Source: TMED23 sp964639965 (GTDB taxonomy: Bacteria > Pseudomonadota > Alphaproteobacteria > Rhodospirillales > UBA2165). From it: a DNA stretch of 37,827 nucleotides. The DNA lies in NCBI GenBank assembly GCA_964639965.1, contig CAZXGI010000022.1, forward strand, positions 1 to 37,827, in the 5' to 3' direction. Each line of letters starts with the position of its first letter. Position 1 is the stretch's first letter. Below are positions 24,242 to 33,076 of this stretch, piece after piece. Made by a program: the position numbers and the translations under genes. Under the pieces are notes generated by a model. That model saw only the letters and a list, made by a program, of their open reading frames with translations. It was not told the DNA's origin and made no database searches.

Positions 24242-25057
24242 ATGAGGTTAGTTTATTTTGGTGATGTTATGGGAAAATCAGGACGGATTGGTCTGGATAC
24301 TCACCTTCCTCTTGTCATGGACAGGCTGTCACCTGATTTTGTTATTGCAAATGGCGAAAATGCAGCGCATGGATTTGGAATTACTGAAAAAATCTGTGCT
24401 CAGTTTTTTAATCTCGGTGTAGATGTTATAACGACAGGAAACCATGCCTGGGATCAGCGAGAAATTATTAATTTTATTGACACTGAGCCGCGGCTACTCC
24501 GTCCATTAAATTATCCAGAATCGACACCTGGTAACGGTTCGGGAATTTTCGAAGCACGGAATGGAGCAAAAGTTTTTGTAGGTCAGGTTATGGGGAGGCT
24601 TTTCATGGATAGCCTCGATGATCCATTTTCGGCTATGGATAAAGTGCTTTCAAATAGCAAAATGGGTGACGAGTTTGATTGTGCTGTCGTTGATATTCAT
24701 GCAGAAGCAACATCCGAGAAAATGGCAATGGGGCAATATCTTAATGGCCGAGTTTCAATGGTAGTCGGAACACATTCTCATGTGCCGACAGCGGACGCAC
24801 AAATTTTTTCTAATGGCACGGCCTATCAAACTGATCTTGGGATGTGTGGTGATTATGACTCAGTCATAGGAATGAAGCCGCAAGCAGCGATCGGCCGGTT
24901 TATGAAACGAATGCCGTTAGAGAGATTATCACCTTCAGATGGTATAGGGACAGTCTGCGGGGTTTTCTTAGAATCTGATGATAATACAGGCCGTGCCTTG
25001 CGTCTTGAACCAATACGCATTGGAGGTAGATTAATTGAGCATATCCCGAGACTATAA
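24242..25057 (+). CDS. TIGR00282 / YmdB-family metallophosphoesterase
   Basis: A 271-residue calcineurin-like phosphoesterase of the TIGR00282 (YmdB) family; Bacillus YmdB hydrolyses 2',3'-cyclic nucleotides. Metal-site motifs in order: FGDVMGKSGR (residues 6-15), VIANGENAAHGFGIT, TTGNHAWDQRE and, near the C-terminal side, VVGTHSHVPTAD. Start: ATG after CAGGAG, 9 bases. It is cytosolic, with no signal peptide. It follows fthC closely, and yebC 111 bases later probably has its own promoter. The physiological substrate in alphaproteobacteria is unknown to me. Confidence 0.9.
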   Translation: MRLVYFGDVMGKSGRIGLDTHLPLVMDRLSPDFVIANGENAAHGFGITEKICAQFFNLGVDVITTGNHAWDQREIINFIDTEPRLLRPLNYPESTPGNGSGIFEARNGAKVFVGQVMGRLFMDSLDDPFSAMDKVLSNSKMGDEFDCAVVDIHAEATSEKMAMGQYLNGRVSMVVGTHSHVPTADAQIFSNGTAYQTDLGMCGDYDSVIGMKPQAAIGRFMKRMPLERLSPSDGIGTVCGVFLESDDNTGRALRLEPIRIGGRLIEHIPRL

Positions 25058-25168
25058 AAAAATAAGCGTATATTTGATTTTATTTATCTGTTTCATGACA
25101 GCCATTTTACAGCAGTGTTAAATGTGATAGTACCTAAGTTGGCTCAACAAGTTTAGAGAATTTATTAA

Positions 25169-25918
25169 ATGGCAGGTCATTCCCAATTTTCAAATATTAT
25201 GCATAGAAAAGGTGCGCAGGACAAAAAGCGTGCCAAGATTTTTGCTAAGCTTATCCGCGAGGTCACTGTCGCTGCCAAAATGGGCATCCCTGATCCTGAT
25301 GCTAATCCGCGACTTCGGTCTGCAATTATAGCTTGCCGAGCAGTAAATATGCCTAAGGACAATATAGATCGAGCAATTAAGAAGGTTGTGGGAGGAGAGG
25401 AGAGCGAAAACTATGATGAGGTGCGATACGAGGGGTATGGCCCTGGTGGCACTGCTGTTATAGTTGAAGCTTTAACAGATAACCGTAATCGCACTGCCTC
25501 CGATGTTAGAGCTGCCTTTGCAAAAAATGGTGGCAATTTAGCAGAAACGGGTGCAGTAAGTTTTATGTTCGACAGAATGGGTAGTATTCATTATCCCGCT
25601 GAGTTAGTTTCCGCTGAAGATGTATTTGAATTAGTGATTGATGCTGGAGCGGAAGATGTGGAAAGCAATGCTATTGGGCACGTGATTTATTGTCAACCTG
25701 ATGATTTTCACAAAGTGAGTGAATCGTTGATGATCTCATTAGGAGACCCCGAATCCGCTCAACTAGTTTGGCGTCCACAAAATACAATTGAGGTTGATGA
25801 AAAAGCAGCGATTACAATTATGCATCTGCTGGAAGCATTGGAGGATAATGATGATGTACACCGAATTTCTGCAAATTTTGAGATTTCTGACGAAATCTTG
25901 GCCAAACTTAAGGATTGA
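25169..25918 (+). CDS. yebC: YebC/PmpR-family protein
   Basis: A 249-residue protein of the YebC/TACO1 family. It begins MAGHSQFSNIMHRKGAQDKK (family MAGHSKWANI), with ANPRLRSAI and MPKDNIDRAIKK following. Family members are described as transcription regulators and, more recently, as translation factors for proline-rich stretches. It precedes ruvC, as in many proteobacteria, with a 74-base gap. The ribosome binding site is weak (TAGAGAA). The presence of the ruvC neighbour is positional rather than evidence of a recombination role. Confidence 0.94.
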   Translation: MAGHSQFSNIMHRKGAQDKKRAKIFAKLIREVTVAAKMGIPDPDANPRLRSAIIACRAVNMPKDNIDRAIKKVVGGEESENYDEVRYEGYGPGGTAVIVEALTDNRNRTASDVRAAFAKNGGNLAETGAVSFMFDRMGSIHYPAELVSAEDVFELVIDAGAEDVESNAIGHVIYCQPDDFHKVSESLMISLGDPESAQLVWRPQNTIEVDEKAAITIMHLLEALEDNDDVHRISANFEISDEILAKLKD

Positions 25919-25992
25919 TTTTAGGGCTTAGTTAACAAGTAATATTTATCATCGATATCTCGGAAGTTTTTTTATTAGACTGATGGGGGAGT

Positions 25993-26508
25993 ATGGGAAT
26001 ACTCGGTATTGATCCTGGTTTACGTAATACAGGTTGGGGCGTCATCGAAAGTGATGGAAATCGCCTTGTTTATATAGGTGATGGCGTCGTGGAGAGCGAT
26101 CCAGGTTTAAGTTTGGCTGAGAGACTTGTGCAATTACATGATGGACTCGTACAGGTCATTGAGAAGTTTCAACCGAGTGAAGCGGCGGTCGAGGAAACAT
26201 TTGTTAATGTAAACCCCGCTTCAACGTTGAAATTGGGTCAGGCGCGGGGTATTGCCTTATTTGTGCCATCAAAGCTTGGTCTACTTGTTTCGGAATATTC
26301 ACCTAATTTAATAAAAAAATCATTGGTCGGATCTGGGCATGCTGCGAAGGAACAAGTGCAAATGATGATAAGAACTCTCTTACCTGGTTGTAATTTTAAA
26401 TCTGCCGATTCAGCGGATGCGCTGGCTATCGCTATTTGTCACGCTCATCATCGTCAGTCCGGGGCGGGGTCCCACAAAAAACCCAGGAGATTCCATAATG
26501 ATTGCTAA
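25993..26508 (+). CDS. ruvC: Holliday junction endonuclease RuvC
   Basis: Resolves Holliday junctions by paired nicking; RNase H fold, 171 residues. Acidic catalytic residues: Asp7 in GILGIDPGLRNTGWG, Glu in AVEETFVN, and the Asp pair in SADSADALAIAICHAHH. The PSxVKK-type basic segment reads NLIKKSLVGSGHAAKEQVQ. Start: ATG after GGGGGAG. The 3' end overlaps ruvA by 11 bases. It is the first gene of a tightly packed run ruvC-ruvA-ruvB-ybgC-tolQ-tolR-tolA-tolB. Confidence 0.95.
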   Translation: MGILGIDPGLRNTGWGVIESDGNRLVYIGDGVVESDPGLSLAERLVQLHDGLVQVIEKFQPSEAAVEETFVNVNPASTLKLGQARGIALFVPSKLGLLVSEYSPNLIKKSLVGSGHAAKEQVQMMIRTLLPGCNFKSADSADALAIAICHAHHRQSGAGSHKKPRRFHNDC

Positions 26509-27121
26509 ATTAACGGGACAGATTGATCATACCGGAGAAGGTTACGTTGTTATAGATGTAAATGGGATAGGCTATTTGGTTTTTTGCTCAAACCGTACGC
26601 TAAATATTTTGGCTAACACAGTCGGAATTATTTCTATATTTATAGAAACCCACGTGCGTGAGGATCATATTCACCTTTATGGTTTTGCTAGTAAACCTGA
26701 GCAAGAGTGGTTCAACCTTTTGATAACTGTGCAGGGAGTAGGGGCCAAAGTCTGTTTGGCAATATTATCTGTCTTGCCACCCGATAGTTTGGTGCAGGCT
26801 ATTGCCGCTCAAGATAAAACATCTATTACAAGGGCACCCGGGGTTGGCCCAAAGTTAGCTGCGCGCATTATCACCGAGTTGAAAGATAAAATTGGTGATA
26901 TATCGGTTAGTTCTTCAATGGGGCCATTATCGAATGGTGATTTTAATGAGGACCGCTCAAGCGTACTCCTTGAAGATGCCGTTTCAGCTTTGGTTAATTT
27001 AGGTTATGGGAGATCGGACGCTTTTCGGGTGGTTCATCACACGGCAGCAAAAATGACCGATAGCGTTTCTGTTGAATTACTAATTAAGGAGGGGCTTTTG
27101 GAATTGAGTTCTAATGGTTGA
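26498..27121 (+). CDS. ruvA: Holliday junction branch-migration protein RuvA
   Basis: Binds the four-way junction and loads RuvB; 207 residues. It begins MIAKLTGQIDHTGEGYVVID, the RuvA OB domain; helix-hairpin-helix motifs VQGVGAKVCLAIL and APGVGPKLAARIITELKDK follow (about residues 72-130), and domain III (about 155-207) binds RuvB. The start is ATG 26498, 7 bases after CAGGAGA and inside the ruvC end; a longer frame from 26417 is an overlap artefact. It overlaps ruvB by 8 bases. Confidence 0.95.
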   Translation: MIAKLTGQIDHTGEGYVVIDVNGIGYLVFCSNRTLNILANTVGIISIFIETHVREDHIHLYGFASKPEQEWFNLLITVQGVGAKVCLAILSVLPPDSLVQAIAAQDKTSITRAPGVGPKLAARIITELKDKIGDISVSSSMGPLSNGDFNEDRSSVLLEDAVSALVNLGYGRSDAFRVVHHTAAKMTDSVSVELLIKEGLLELSSNG

Positions 27122-28166
27122 GGAGCGCTTAATAGATCTCGATGAAGGTTCCGACGATGGTGATAGTGGGAAAACTCGGCCACAAACCCTTGAAGAATTT
27201 GCAGGTCAGCGACCCGTTTGTGATAATTTACGTATCTTTGTGGAAGCGGCTAGAGCACGTGATGAGGCCATGGATCATGTATTGTTATATGGTCCTCCAG
27301 GGTTAGGAAAGACAACTTTAGCTCAGATTGTTGCCCGTGAATTAGGGGTCGGATTTAGGGCAACTTCTGGCCCAGTGATAGCGAAAGCCGGTGATCTTGC
27401 AGCCATATTGACAAACCTCGAGGCTCGTGATGTTTTGTTTATTGATGAGATCCATCGCCTTAGCCCGGCCGTTGAGGAAATTTTATATCCGGCTGTAGAG
27501 GATTTCCAACTTGATCTTATTATTGGTGAAGGTCCTGCTGCACGTTCTGTTAGAATAGATTTACAGCCTTTTACTCTAGTTGGAGCAACAACGCGTTCGG
27601 GATTAATATCGACCCCACTTCGTGATCGCTTTGGTATTCCTTTGAGGCTTTCATTTTATGCACCGGAGGAGTTGCAGAGAATTGTTTCACGGAATGCACA
27701 AATTTTAAAGCTAAATTTAAGTAGCGATGGTGCAGCCGAAATAGCCAAGCGTTCTCGTGGCACTCCACGTGTTGCAGGGCGCCTTTTAAGGCGGGTCAGG
27801 GATTTTGCTATGGTTGAGGGGGATATTGATGTGGATGCAGAATTTGCAGACGTTGCGCTAAACCAATTAGATGTTGATTTGTTAGGATTGGATTCGATGG
27901 ATCGTCGCTATCTCAAATGCATTTTAAATAATTATGGTGGAGGCCCGGTTGGGGCTGAGACGCTATCTGCTGCTCTTTCAGAGGAGCGTGATACAATTGA
28001 AGAGGTGATTGAGCCTTATCTGATCCAACAGGGTCTCTTAATGCGGACTTCGAGAGGCCGCATATTGGCTGAGGGAGCTTATCGTCACCTTGGGGAGCAA
28101 GCCCCAAAAAACATTGATCAGATGGAACTACTTGCGATTGAAGAAGAAATATCAGCAGATGAATAA
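27114..28166 (+). CDS. ruvB: Holliday junction helicase RuvB
   Basis: AAA+ motor that drives branch migration with RuvA; 350 residues. It shows the RuvB-specific start region TLEEFAGQRPVCDNLR, Walker A GPPGLGKTTLAQ (about residues 60-71), Walker B FIDEIHRLSP, sensor 1 VGATTRSG, and the C-terminal winged helix with GGGPVGAETLSAALSEE and RTSRGRILAEGAYRHLG. Start: ATG inside the ruvA end. ybgC starts 8 bases before the ruvB stop. Confidence 0.96.
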   Translation: MVEERLIDLDEGSDDGDSGKTRPQTLEEFAGQRPVCDNLRIFVEAARARDEAMDHVLLYGPPGLGKTTLAQIVARELGVGFRATSGPVIAKAGDLAAILTNLEARDVLFIDEIHRLSPAVEEILYPAVEDFQLDLIIGEGPAARSVRIDLQPFTLVGATTRSGLISTPLRDRFGIPLRLSFYAPEELQRIVSRNAQILKLNLSSDGAAEIAKRSRGTPRVAGRLLRRVRDFAMVEGDIDVDAEFADVALNQLDVDLLGLDSMDRRYLKCILNNYGGGPVGAETLSAALSEERDTIEEVIEPYLIQQGLLMRTSRGRILAEGAYRHLGEQAPKNIDQMELLAIEEEISADE

Positions 28167-28614
28167 AATTGTTTCAACAGTTAGTCCAATAATAAATGGT
28201 AAGCACCAATTATCAATTAGAGTGTACTATGAGGATACGGATTCTGGTGGAATTATTTATTACGCTAATTATTTGAAATTCGCAGAACGAGCTCGTACCG
28301 AGATGTTCCGAGAAACTGGTTATGTTCAAAAAAATACTATCGAAACTTATGGGGCTAGTTTTGTTGTTAGGGCGTGCAGTGCCGAATTTCATAAGCCGGG
28401 GCTACTTGATGATGTGTTAGAAGTTGAAACTGAAGTTTTAAAAGTTCAAGGAGCAAGCATAAAACTGCGCCAAATAGTAAGCAGGGGAAATGAGCTTCTG
28501 GTTAGTATGGAAGTAAAATTGGCTTGTATTGATTCGAAAGGGAAGGCAATGCCTCTTCCAAAAAATGTGCGCGATCAGATGTTAGGTTTATTAAAATTGA
28601 AAGGTCACGGTTAA
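28159..28614 (+). CDS. ybgC: Tol-Pal-associated acyl-CoA thioesterase YbgC
   Basis: Hot-dog thioesterase, 151 residues, first member of the tol cluster in most proteobacteria. The active-site block YYEDTDSGGIIYYANYLKF holds the catalytic Asp, followed by ERARTEMFRE. Start: ATG 28159, overlapping ruvB by 8 bases; the longer frame from 28090 runs inside ruvB and has no homology. The tolQ ATG comes two bases after its stop. The substrate is probably acyl-CoA of short or medium chain by family. Confidence 0.92.
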   Translation: MNKIVSTVSPIINGKHQLSIRVYYEDTDSGGIIYYANYLKFAERARTEMFRETGYVQKNTIETYGASFVVRACSAEFHKPGLLDDVLEVETEVLKVQGASIKLRQIVSRGNELLVSMEVKLACIDSKGKAMPLPKNVRDQMLGLLKLKGHG

Positions 28615-28616
28615 CG

Positions 28617-29336
28617 ATGGAAGGAAATACAGTACAGGCAGCCCAGATTGCTGGCGCCATTGCGGCAACCGATTTCTCAGTATGGGCCTTATTCTTGAAG
28701 GCAGATATAATTGTAAAGGCTGTAATGATTTTTTTGTTCATAGCATCGATTTGGTGCTGGGCGATAATCATTGAGAAGATTTTACGTCTCAGAAAGTTGA
28801 ATTCATCGGCTGAGAAATTTGAAGATAGTTTTTGGTCAGGAGGTTCTTTAGATGAACTTTATGATCAAATTGGCTCGCAGCCAACAGATCCTATGTCGGC
28901 CGTGTTTTCTGCAGCTATGAGAGAGTGGCGGCGTTCTATCGAATCGGGTGGCAGAGATTCTGGTTCTAGCCTTATGGAGCGGATTGATCGTGTGATGAAT
29001 GTGACGGTAAACCGCGAAATTGAGCGGGTGGAGCGTCAGATGACAATACTTGCCTCAACAGGATCAACTGCTCCGTTTGTTGGCTTATTTGGTACTGTTT
29101 GGGGAATAATGAATAGTTTTCAGGCTATTTCAATTAGTAAGAATACTAGCCTTGCTGTAGTAGCCCCTGGTATTGCTGAAGCTTTGTTTGCGACAGCACT
29201 TGGCCTTGTAGCCGCTATTCCAGCAGTAATTGCCTACAATAAGATTTCTAAAGATTTGGATCGATATGCGGCTCGGTTAGATGACTTTTCCAATGAATTT
29301 TCCGCCATTATCCTCCGTCAAATGGAAGGGCGGTAA
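28617..29336 (+). CDS. tolQ: Tol-Pal proton channel TolQ
   Basis: Inner-membrane channel subunit that couples the proton gradient to outer-membrane constriction during division. 239 residues with three membrane helices: about 30-50 (VKAVMIFLFIASIWCWAIII), 140-165 (TGSTAPFVGLFGTVWGIMNS) and 180-205 (EALFATALGLVAAIPAVIAY). The last two are the conserved MotA/ExbB core. Compare the separate MotA-like gene at 16450-17583, which carries extra N-terminal helix and C-terminal coiled coil. tolR begins 4 bases after the stop. Confidence 0.95.
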   Translation: MEGNTVQAAQIAGAIAATDFSVWALFLKADIIVKAVMIFLFIASIWCWAIIIEKILRLRKLNSSAEKFEDSFWSGGSLDELYDQIGSQPTDPMSAVFSAAMREWRRSIESGGRDSGSSLMERIDRVMNVTVNREIERVERQMTILASTGSTAPFVGLFGTVWGIMNSFQAISISKNTSLAVVAPGIAEALFATALGLVAAIPAVIAYNKISKDLDRYAARLDDFSNEFSAIILRQMEGR

Positions 29337-29340
29337 TAGT

Positions 29341-29817
29341 ATGGCTGTAGCGGTTGATCCAAAAGATAGGCCAGGGCGCAGGAATAGTATAAGGCGACGG
29401 GAGAGAACTGGCCCAATAGCCGATATTAACGTTACACCTATGGTTGATGTTATGCTTGTTTTACTTGTGGTTTTTATGGTGACGGCACCTTTGTTAACGG
29501 TTGGAGTTCAAGTTGATTTACCTAAAACTAAGGCCGGGTTAATTCGTGACCAGATAGAACCACTTGCTGTTACCGTTAAAGCAAGTGGACAAATTTTTCT
29601 CCAAGACAAAAAGATTGAGTTATCTTCCTTGGCGCCTCGTCTGATCGCGATTACCGGGGCAAACCCGGATATACGAATTTTTGTTCGTGGTGATAAGACG
29701 ATTAAGTATGGCCGGATTATGCAAGTCATGGGAACGCTTAATTCTGCAGGATTTAAAAAAGTCGCTTTGATCACGGAAATGCCACAATCCGCGGCTAAAA
29801 GAACTTCAAATAAGTGA
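29341..29817 (+). CDS. tolR: Tol-Pal protein TolR
   Basis: ExbD/TolR partner of TolQ, 158 residues. Basic cytosolic N-terminus, then ADINVTPMVDVMLVLLVVF with the proton-carrying Asp36 at the start of the single membrane helix, then the periplasmic domain with VQVDLPKTKA and VFVRGD-like IRIFVRGDKTIKYG. Start: ATG 29341 after AAGGGCGG; a longer frame from 29281 runs through the tolQ end. Complete and typical. Confidence 0.95.
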   Translation: MAVAVDPKDRPGRRNSIRRRERTGPIADINVTPMVDVMLVLLVVFMVTAPLLTVGVQVDLPKTKAGLIRDQIEPLAVTVKASGQIFLQDKKIELSSLAPRLIAITGANPDIRIFVRGDKTIKYGRIMQVMGTLNSAGFKKVALITEMPQSAAKRTSNK

Positions 29818-29841
29818 GTCATGAAGAGATTTAGATAGAAA

Positions 29842-30741
29842 TTGGAAAGAAATAGGATAGTGCGTTCAAGTATATTTGCCTCAATTTTTCTTCACACCGT
29901 TGTGATTGTGATAGGTGTTTTTGGTTTGCCAGAAATTCGCAGGACTTCAATTGCTAGAGATATCCCTATGGTGGTTGACGTCGTTCCCACAGCGTTAACT
30001 ACAAATCTTCCCTCTACTTCAGAAGAGCCGAAAAAACCTTTGAAAAAGAAAATCAAGAAACCTGCGAATTTGCCCTTGACTGAAGAAAAAAAAGCCCTAA
30101 GACCAACACGCCGGATCGAAAAAGAGAGAGTTGTTGTCCCGGAGCCCTCATTACCAAAAGCAAGGCCCATTAAAAAACCAATTCCAAAATTAAAAGTTCA
30201 TAAAAATTTGGCCAAGGTGAAACCTCGACGAAAGCCAAAACCGCCAGATCGATTTGCCATGGTGTTGAAGAATCTTGAAAAAGATTTCCGAAAACCTATT
30301 CCCAAGAAGAAAGAAACAGCAAAGAAAAAAAAATCAAAAACCGAATACGATTTAATGGCGAGGTTATCAAAAACTTTGTCTAAACGGCCGACAGAATTTG
30401 ATCCGAGTAGGCGGGTTACTATGAGCGAGCGTAACGCCATGATAAATTTGGTTAAAAGAAAGATGGAGCAATGTTGGAATTTTCAAGCAGGTTCGAAAAA
30501 AGCTCAGGACATAATTGTTGCGATTGAAGTAAAGCTTCGACCTGATGGACATGTCATGGGAGCAAATATTACCAATCGATCTGATCTCAATTCTGATCCA
30601 TTTAAGTTGGCGGCTGGTGAGAGTGCTTTGCGCGCAGTCTTAAACCCAAGCTGCCAACCATACAATTTGCCAGTAAATAAATACGATGTGTGGAAAGATT
30701 TGAAACTTACATTTAATCCCAGAGAAATGTTAGGAAGATAG
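29842..30741 (+). CDS. tolA: TolA-like protein
   Basis: Links TolQR to TolB/Pal across the periplasm. 299 residues: an N-terminal membrane helix (about 9-29, SSIFASIFLHTVVIVIGVFG), a long Pro/Lys-rich stalk (about 55-175, many KKP and KPK repeats) and a C-terminal TonB/TolA-type domain from about residue 193 with MEQCWNFQAGS and IEVKLRPDGHVMGANI. Shorter stalk and little helical Ala/Glu repeat compared with E. coli TolA. Start TTG 29842, chosen as it leaves a complete membrane anchor; the ribosome binding site is weak, and a GTG six codons later (29860) is an alternative. Confidence 0.88.
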   Translation: MERNRIVRSSIFASIFLHTVVIVIGVFGLPEIRRTSIARDIPMVVDVVPTALTTNLPSTSEEPKKPLKKKIKKPANLPLTEEKKALRPTRRIEKERVVVPEPSLPKARPIKKPIPKLKVHKNLAKVKPRRKPKPPDRFAMVLKNLEKDFRKPIPKKKETAKKKKSKTEYDLMARLSKTLSKRPTEFDPSRRVTMSERNAMINLVKRKMEQCWNFQAGSKKAQDIIVAIEVKLRPDGHVMGANITNRSDLNSDPFKLAAGESALRAVLNPSCQPYNLPVNKYDVWKDLKLTFNPREMLGR

Positions 30742-30744
30742 GAG

Positions 30745-32136
30745 ATGTCTTTATATAAATCGATTTTCAAAGACTTGGTTAAAGGGTATATTGATAATTT
30801 TATGATTTATTTTTTTAAAACTATAACTGGTGTCATACTTATAGGTTTATTTATAACAATTGACACATTGCCGTTGAGGGCAGAGCTGCAAGTCGATATA
30901 ACGCGCGGAGTGGTTAAGCCAATACCTTTGGCTGTTACTAACCTATTGGGAAATTCAGATAAAGAAATAAACCTTGGACGTAATATTGCGATTGTTATTA
31001 AAGCTGATTTAGTTCGTTCTGGTCTATTTTCTGCTATTAATGAAAAAGCTTTTATTGATGTTGAAAATTCTATCGATATGAAGCCAGCATTTGGTAATTG
31101 GCGGCTTCTTAAGGCCCAAGCGCTTTCTCAAGGAAAGGTTGAACTCATTGGCAACAAACGTTTAAAAGTGCAGTTTCGTCTTTGGGATGTGTTTGCGGAA
31201 CAACAAATGGTTGGGCAAGTTTATTCAACCGTACCTGAGAATTGGCGCAGAATTGCGCATATTATAGCGGATGCTATTTATAAAAGAGTGACTGGCGAGA
31301 ACGGTTATTTCGATACTCGTATCGTTTATATTGCTGAGAGTGGTCCTAGCGATAAAAGAATTAAGCGGCTTGCTATTATGGATCAAGATGGCGAAAATCA
31401 TCACTTCCTTACAGACGGTTCTTCGCTAGTATTAACTCCTCGATTCTCGCCGTCACGCCAGGAAATAACATACATGTCCTATCATGGGAATGTTCCGCGA
31501 GTTTATATTTTTAATATAGATTCGGGCCGTCAAGAATTGCTCGGTGATTTTCCAGGTATGACATTTGCTCCACGTTTTTCTCCTGATGGTAATGGGGTGA
31601 TAATGAGCATGGCTAAGGATGGTAATTCCGAAATTTATTCAATGGACCTTAGGACCCGCGAAGTAACGAGATTAACAAAACACTCAGCTATTGACACCTC
31701 ACCGCATTATTCACCGGATGGAGATCGCATAGTGTTTAATTCTGATCGCGGGGGCTCTCAACAGATTTATGTTATGAATGCTGATGGGGGAAAGACGAAA
31801 CGTATTAGCTTCGGGCGAGGCCGTTATGCCACGCCAGTTTGGTCTCCACGAGGTGATCTCATCGCGTTTACAAAGATGTTGGGGGGGAAATTTTTTATAG
31901 GGGTTATGGATGTTGATGGAAAGGGGGAGCGGTTGCTTGCAGAAGGATTCTTAGTCGAATCGCCAACTTGGTCACCAAATGGTCGGGTTATTATGTATTT
32001 TCGGGAGAGGCCGATTAGCAAAGAAGGCGGTGTAACATCAAAGTTGTACTCAATTGACTTGACTGGTTATAATGAGCGTGAACTTGTGACACCAATGGAT
32101 GCCTCGGATCCAGCATGGTCGCCCTTGATTCCCTAG
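30745..32136 (+). CDS. tolB: Tol-Pal periplasmic beta-propeller TolB
   Basis: Periplasmic partner of Pal and TolA; 463 residues. The signal peptide is long: hydrophobic core about residues 22-40 with cleavage near LRAELQ (about 47). An N-terminal domain follows, then the six-bladed propeller, each blade showing the FSPDG-type turn: PRFSPSRQEI, PRFSPDGNGV, HYSPDGDRIV, VWSPRGDLIAF, TWSPNGRVIMYF. Start: ATG 30745, 7 bases after AGGAAG; an ATG 19 codons later (30802) lacks a ribosome binding site. It follows tolA after 3 bases. pal is 232 bases downstream, an unusually large gap for this operon. Confidence 0.95.
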   Translation: MSLYKSIFKDLVKGYIDNFMIYFFKTITGVILIGLFITIDTLPLRAELQVDITRGVVKPIPLAVTNLLGNSDKEINLGRNIAIVIKADLVRSGLFSAINEKAFIDVENSIDMKPAFGNWRLLKAQALSQGKVELIGNKRLKVQFRLWDVFAEQQMVGQVYSTVPENWRRIAHIIADAIYKRVTGENGYFDTRIVYIAESGPSDKRIKRLAIMDQDGENHHFLTDGSSLVLTPRFSPSRQEITYMSYHGNVPRVYIFNIDSGRQELLGDFPGMTFAPRFSPDGNGVIMSMAKDGNSEIYSMDLRTREVTRLTKHSAIDTSPHYSPDGDRIVFNSDRGGSQQIYVMNADGGKTKRISFGRGRYATPVWSPRGDLIAFTKMLGGKFFIGVMDVDGKGERLLAEGFLVESPTWSPNGRVIMYFRERPISKEGGVTSKLYSIDLTGYNERELVTPMDASDPAWSPLIP

Positions 32137-32192
32137 TTTTTGATGATTATAATTGATTTTCGTGGCTATATTGATACCATTTACGCGTTTTT

Positions 32193-32221
32193 TTGATTAT
32201 TTTGCAACTTTTTAGCATATT
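32193..32221 (+). promoter_or_regulatory. pal: Weak candidate promoter of pal
   Basis: TTGATT, 17 bases, CATATT in the 232-base gap between tolB and pal. The region is very AT-rich, so a chance match is quite possible. It would give a leader of about 140 bases. Confidence 0.25.
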
Positions 32222-32368
32222 TTTGCATTTTTGTGTCGTAATTTTTGATTAGTGTGATAAAGAGTGACTTTGTATGGCTTTGTTGAGCTTAATGGATGGC
32301 ATCTTCAGATCCCAGCGATGTGAGATTTGATTATTTTTAACAAACGTTCCGATCAGGGGGACCATGAT

Positions 32369-32881
32369 ATGAATTTAAAGAGTTTATTAGTTTTAATTGC
32401 GGCGTTATTTTTTGTTGCAGCGTGTGAATCGACTTCCACGGAAACAGGTAAAGCTGCTGGTGGCGGTGATGTTTCGAAGAAGAGTAAAAAGAAAGCTCCT
32501 CCAAAAGGTTTTTCAATTACACCAGGTTCATCGCAAGATTTGGTCGTGAACGTTGGTGATAGGGTGTTTTACGCATTGAATAAATCAAATCTAAATGCTG
32601 GAGCGCGTTCAACCTTAGAAAAGCAAGCAGCTTGGTTGAAGAAATATGGTAGCGTTAAAGTCACGATTGAAGGTCACGCCGACGAAAGAGGTACGCGTGA
32701 ATATAACTTAGCGTTAGGTGAGCGTCGGGCAAATTCGGCTAAAGACTTTTTGATAGCTTTGGGTGTTAGCCCGAACCGCATTAAAACGATTTCTTATGGT
32801 AAAGAGCGGCCAGTGGCTCTTGGTCATGATGAGTCGTCATGGTCGCAAAATCGCCGCGGTGTTACGACTGTAACTAGATAA
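32369..32881 (+). CDS. pal: Peptidoglycan-associated lipoprotein Pal
   Basis: Outer-membrane lipoprotein anchoring peptidoglycan in the Tol-Pal system; 170 residues. Lipoprotein signal MNLKSLLVLIAALFFVAACE with the lipobox VAAC and the acylated Cys at residue 19. A short Ser/Lys-rich linker (20-50) precedes the OmpA domain with IEGHADERGTREYNLALGERR, the peptidoglycan-binding core (quoted in part), and GYGKE-like ISYGKERPV. Start: ATG 32369, 8 bases after GGGGG; the longer frame from 32327 would bury the signal sequence and is rejected. Confidence 0.95.
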   Translation: MNLKSLLVLIAALFFVAACESTSTETGKAAGGGDVSKKSKKKAPPKGFSITPGSSQDLVVNVGDRVFYALNKSNLNAGARSTLEKQAAWLKKYGSVKVTIEGHADERGTREYNLALGERRANSAKDFLIALGVSPNRIKTISYGKERPVALGHDESSWSQNRRGVTTVTR

Positions 32882-32903
32882 AATTTACTGATCGAAGCGT
32901 TTT

Positions 32904-32941
32904 GACGCTCGCCATCCTGGACATGCGGGGAGGCGGGCGTC
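32904..32941. other. Strong hairpin between pal and cpoB
   Basis: Arms GACGCTCGCC and GGCGGGCGTC pair over 10 bp (one U-G) around an 18-base loop, 22 bases after the pal stop. No T-run follows, so it is not a standard Rho-independent terminator. It may stabilise the pal mRNA 3' end or attenuate transcription into cpoB. Confidence 0.6.
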
Positions 32942-33076
32942 ATGGTATTTGGGTAATGAATCATTTATGAAGGTATTCCTCATAGTCAAATTCCGCCTTT
33001 ATTTGGCCAAGTTTGTATGGGAAATTGCTCGATAGTTAAATTTGTTTTAAGCGAAGAACAAAGAGCTTTATGTCGG

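Noticed and set aside
27114..32136. One single transcript from ruvC to tolB as a novel operon
   Set aside because: The ruvCAB-ybgC-tol order is widespread in proteobacteria, so the arrangement itself is not new.
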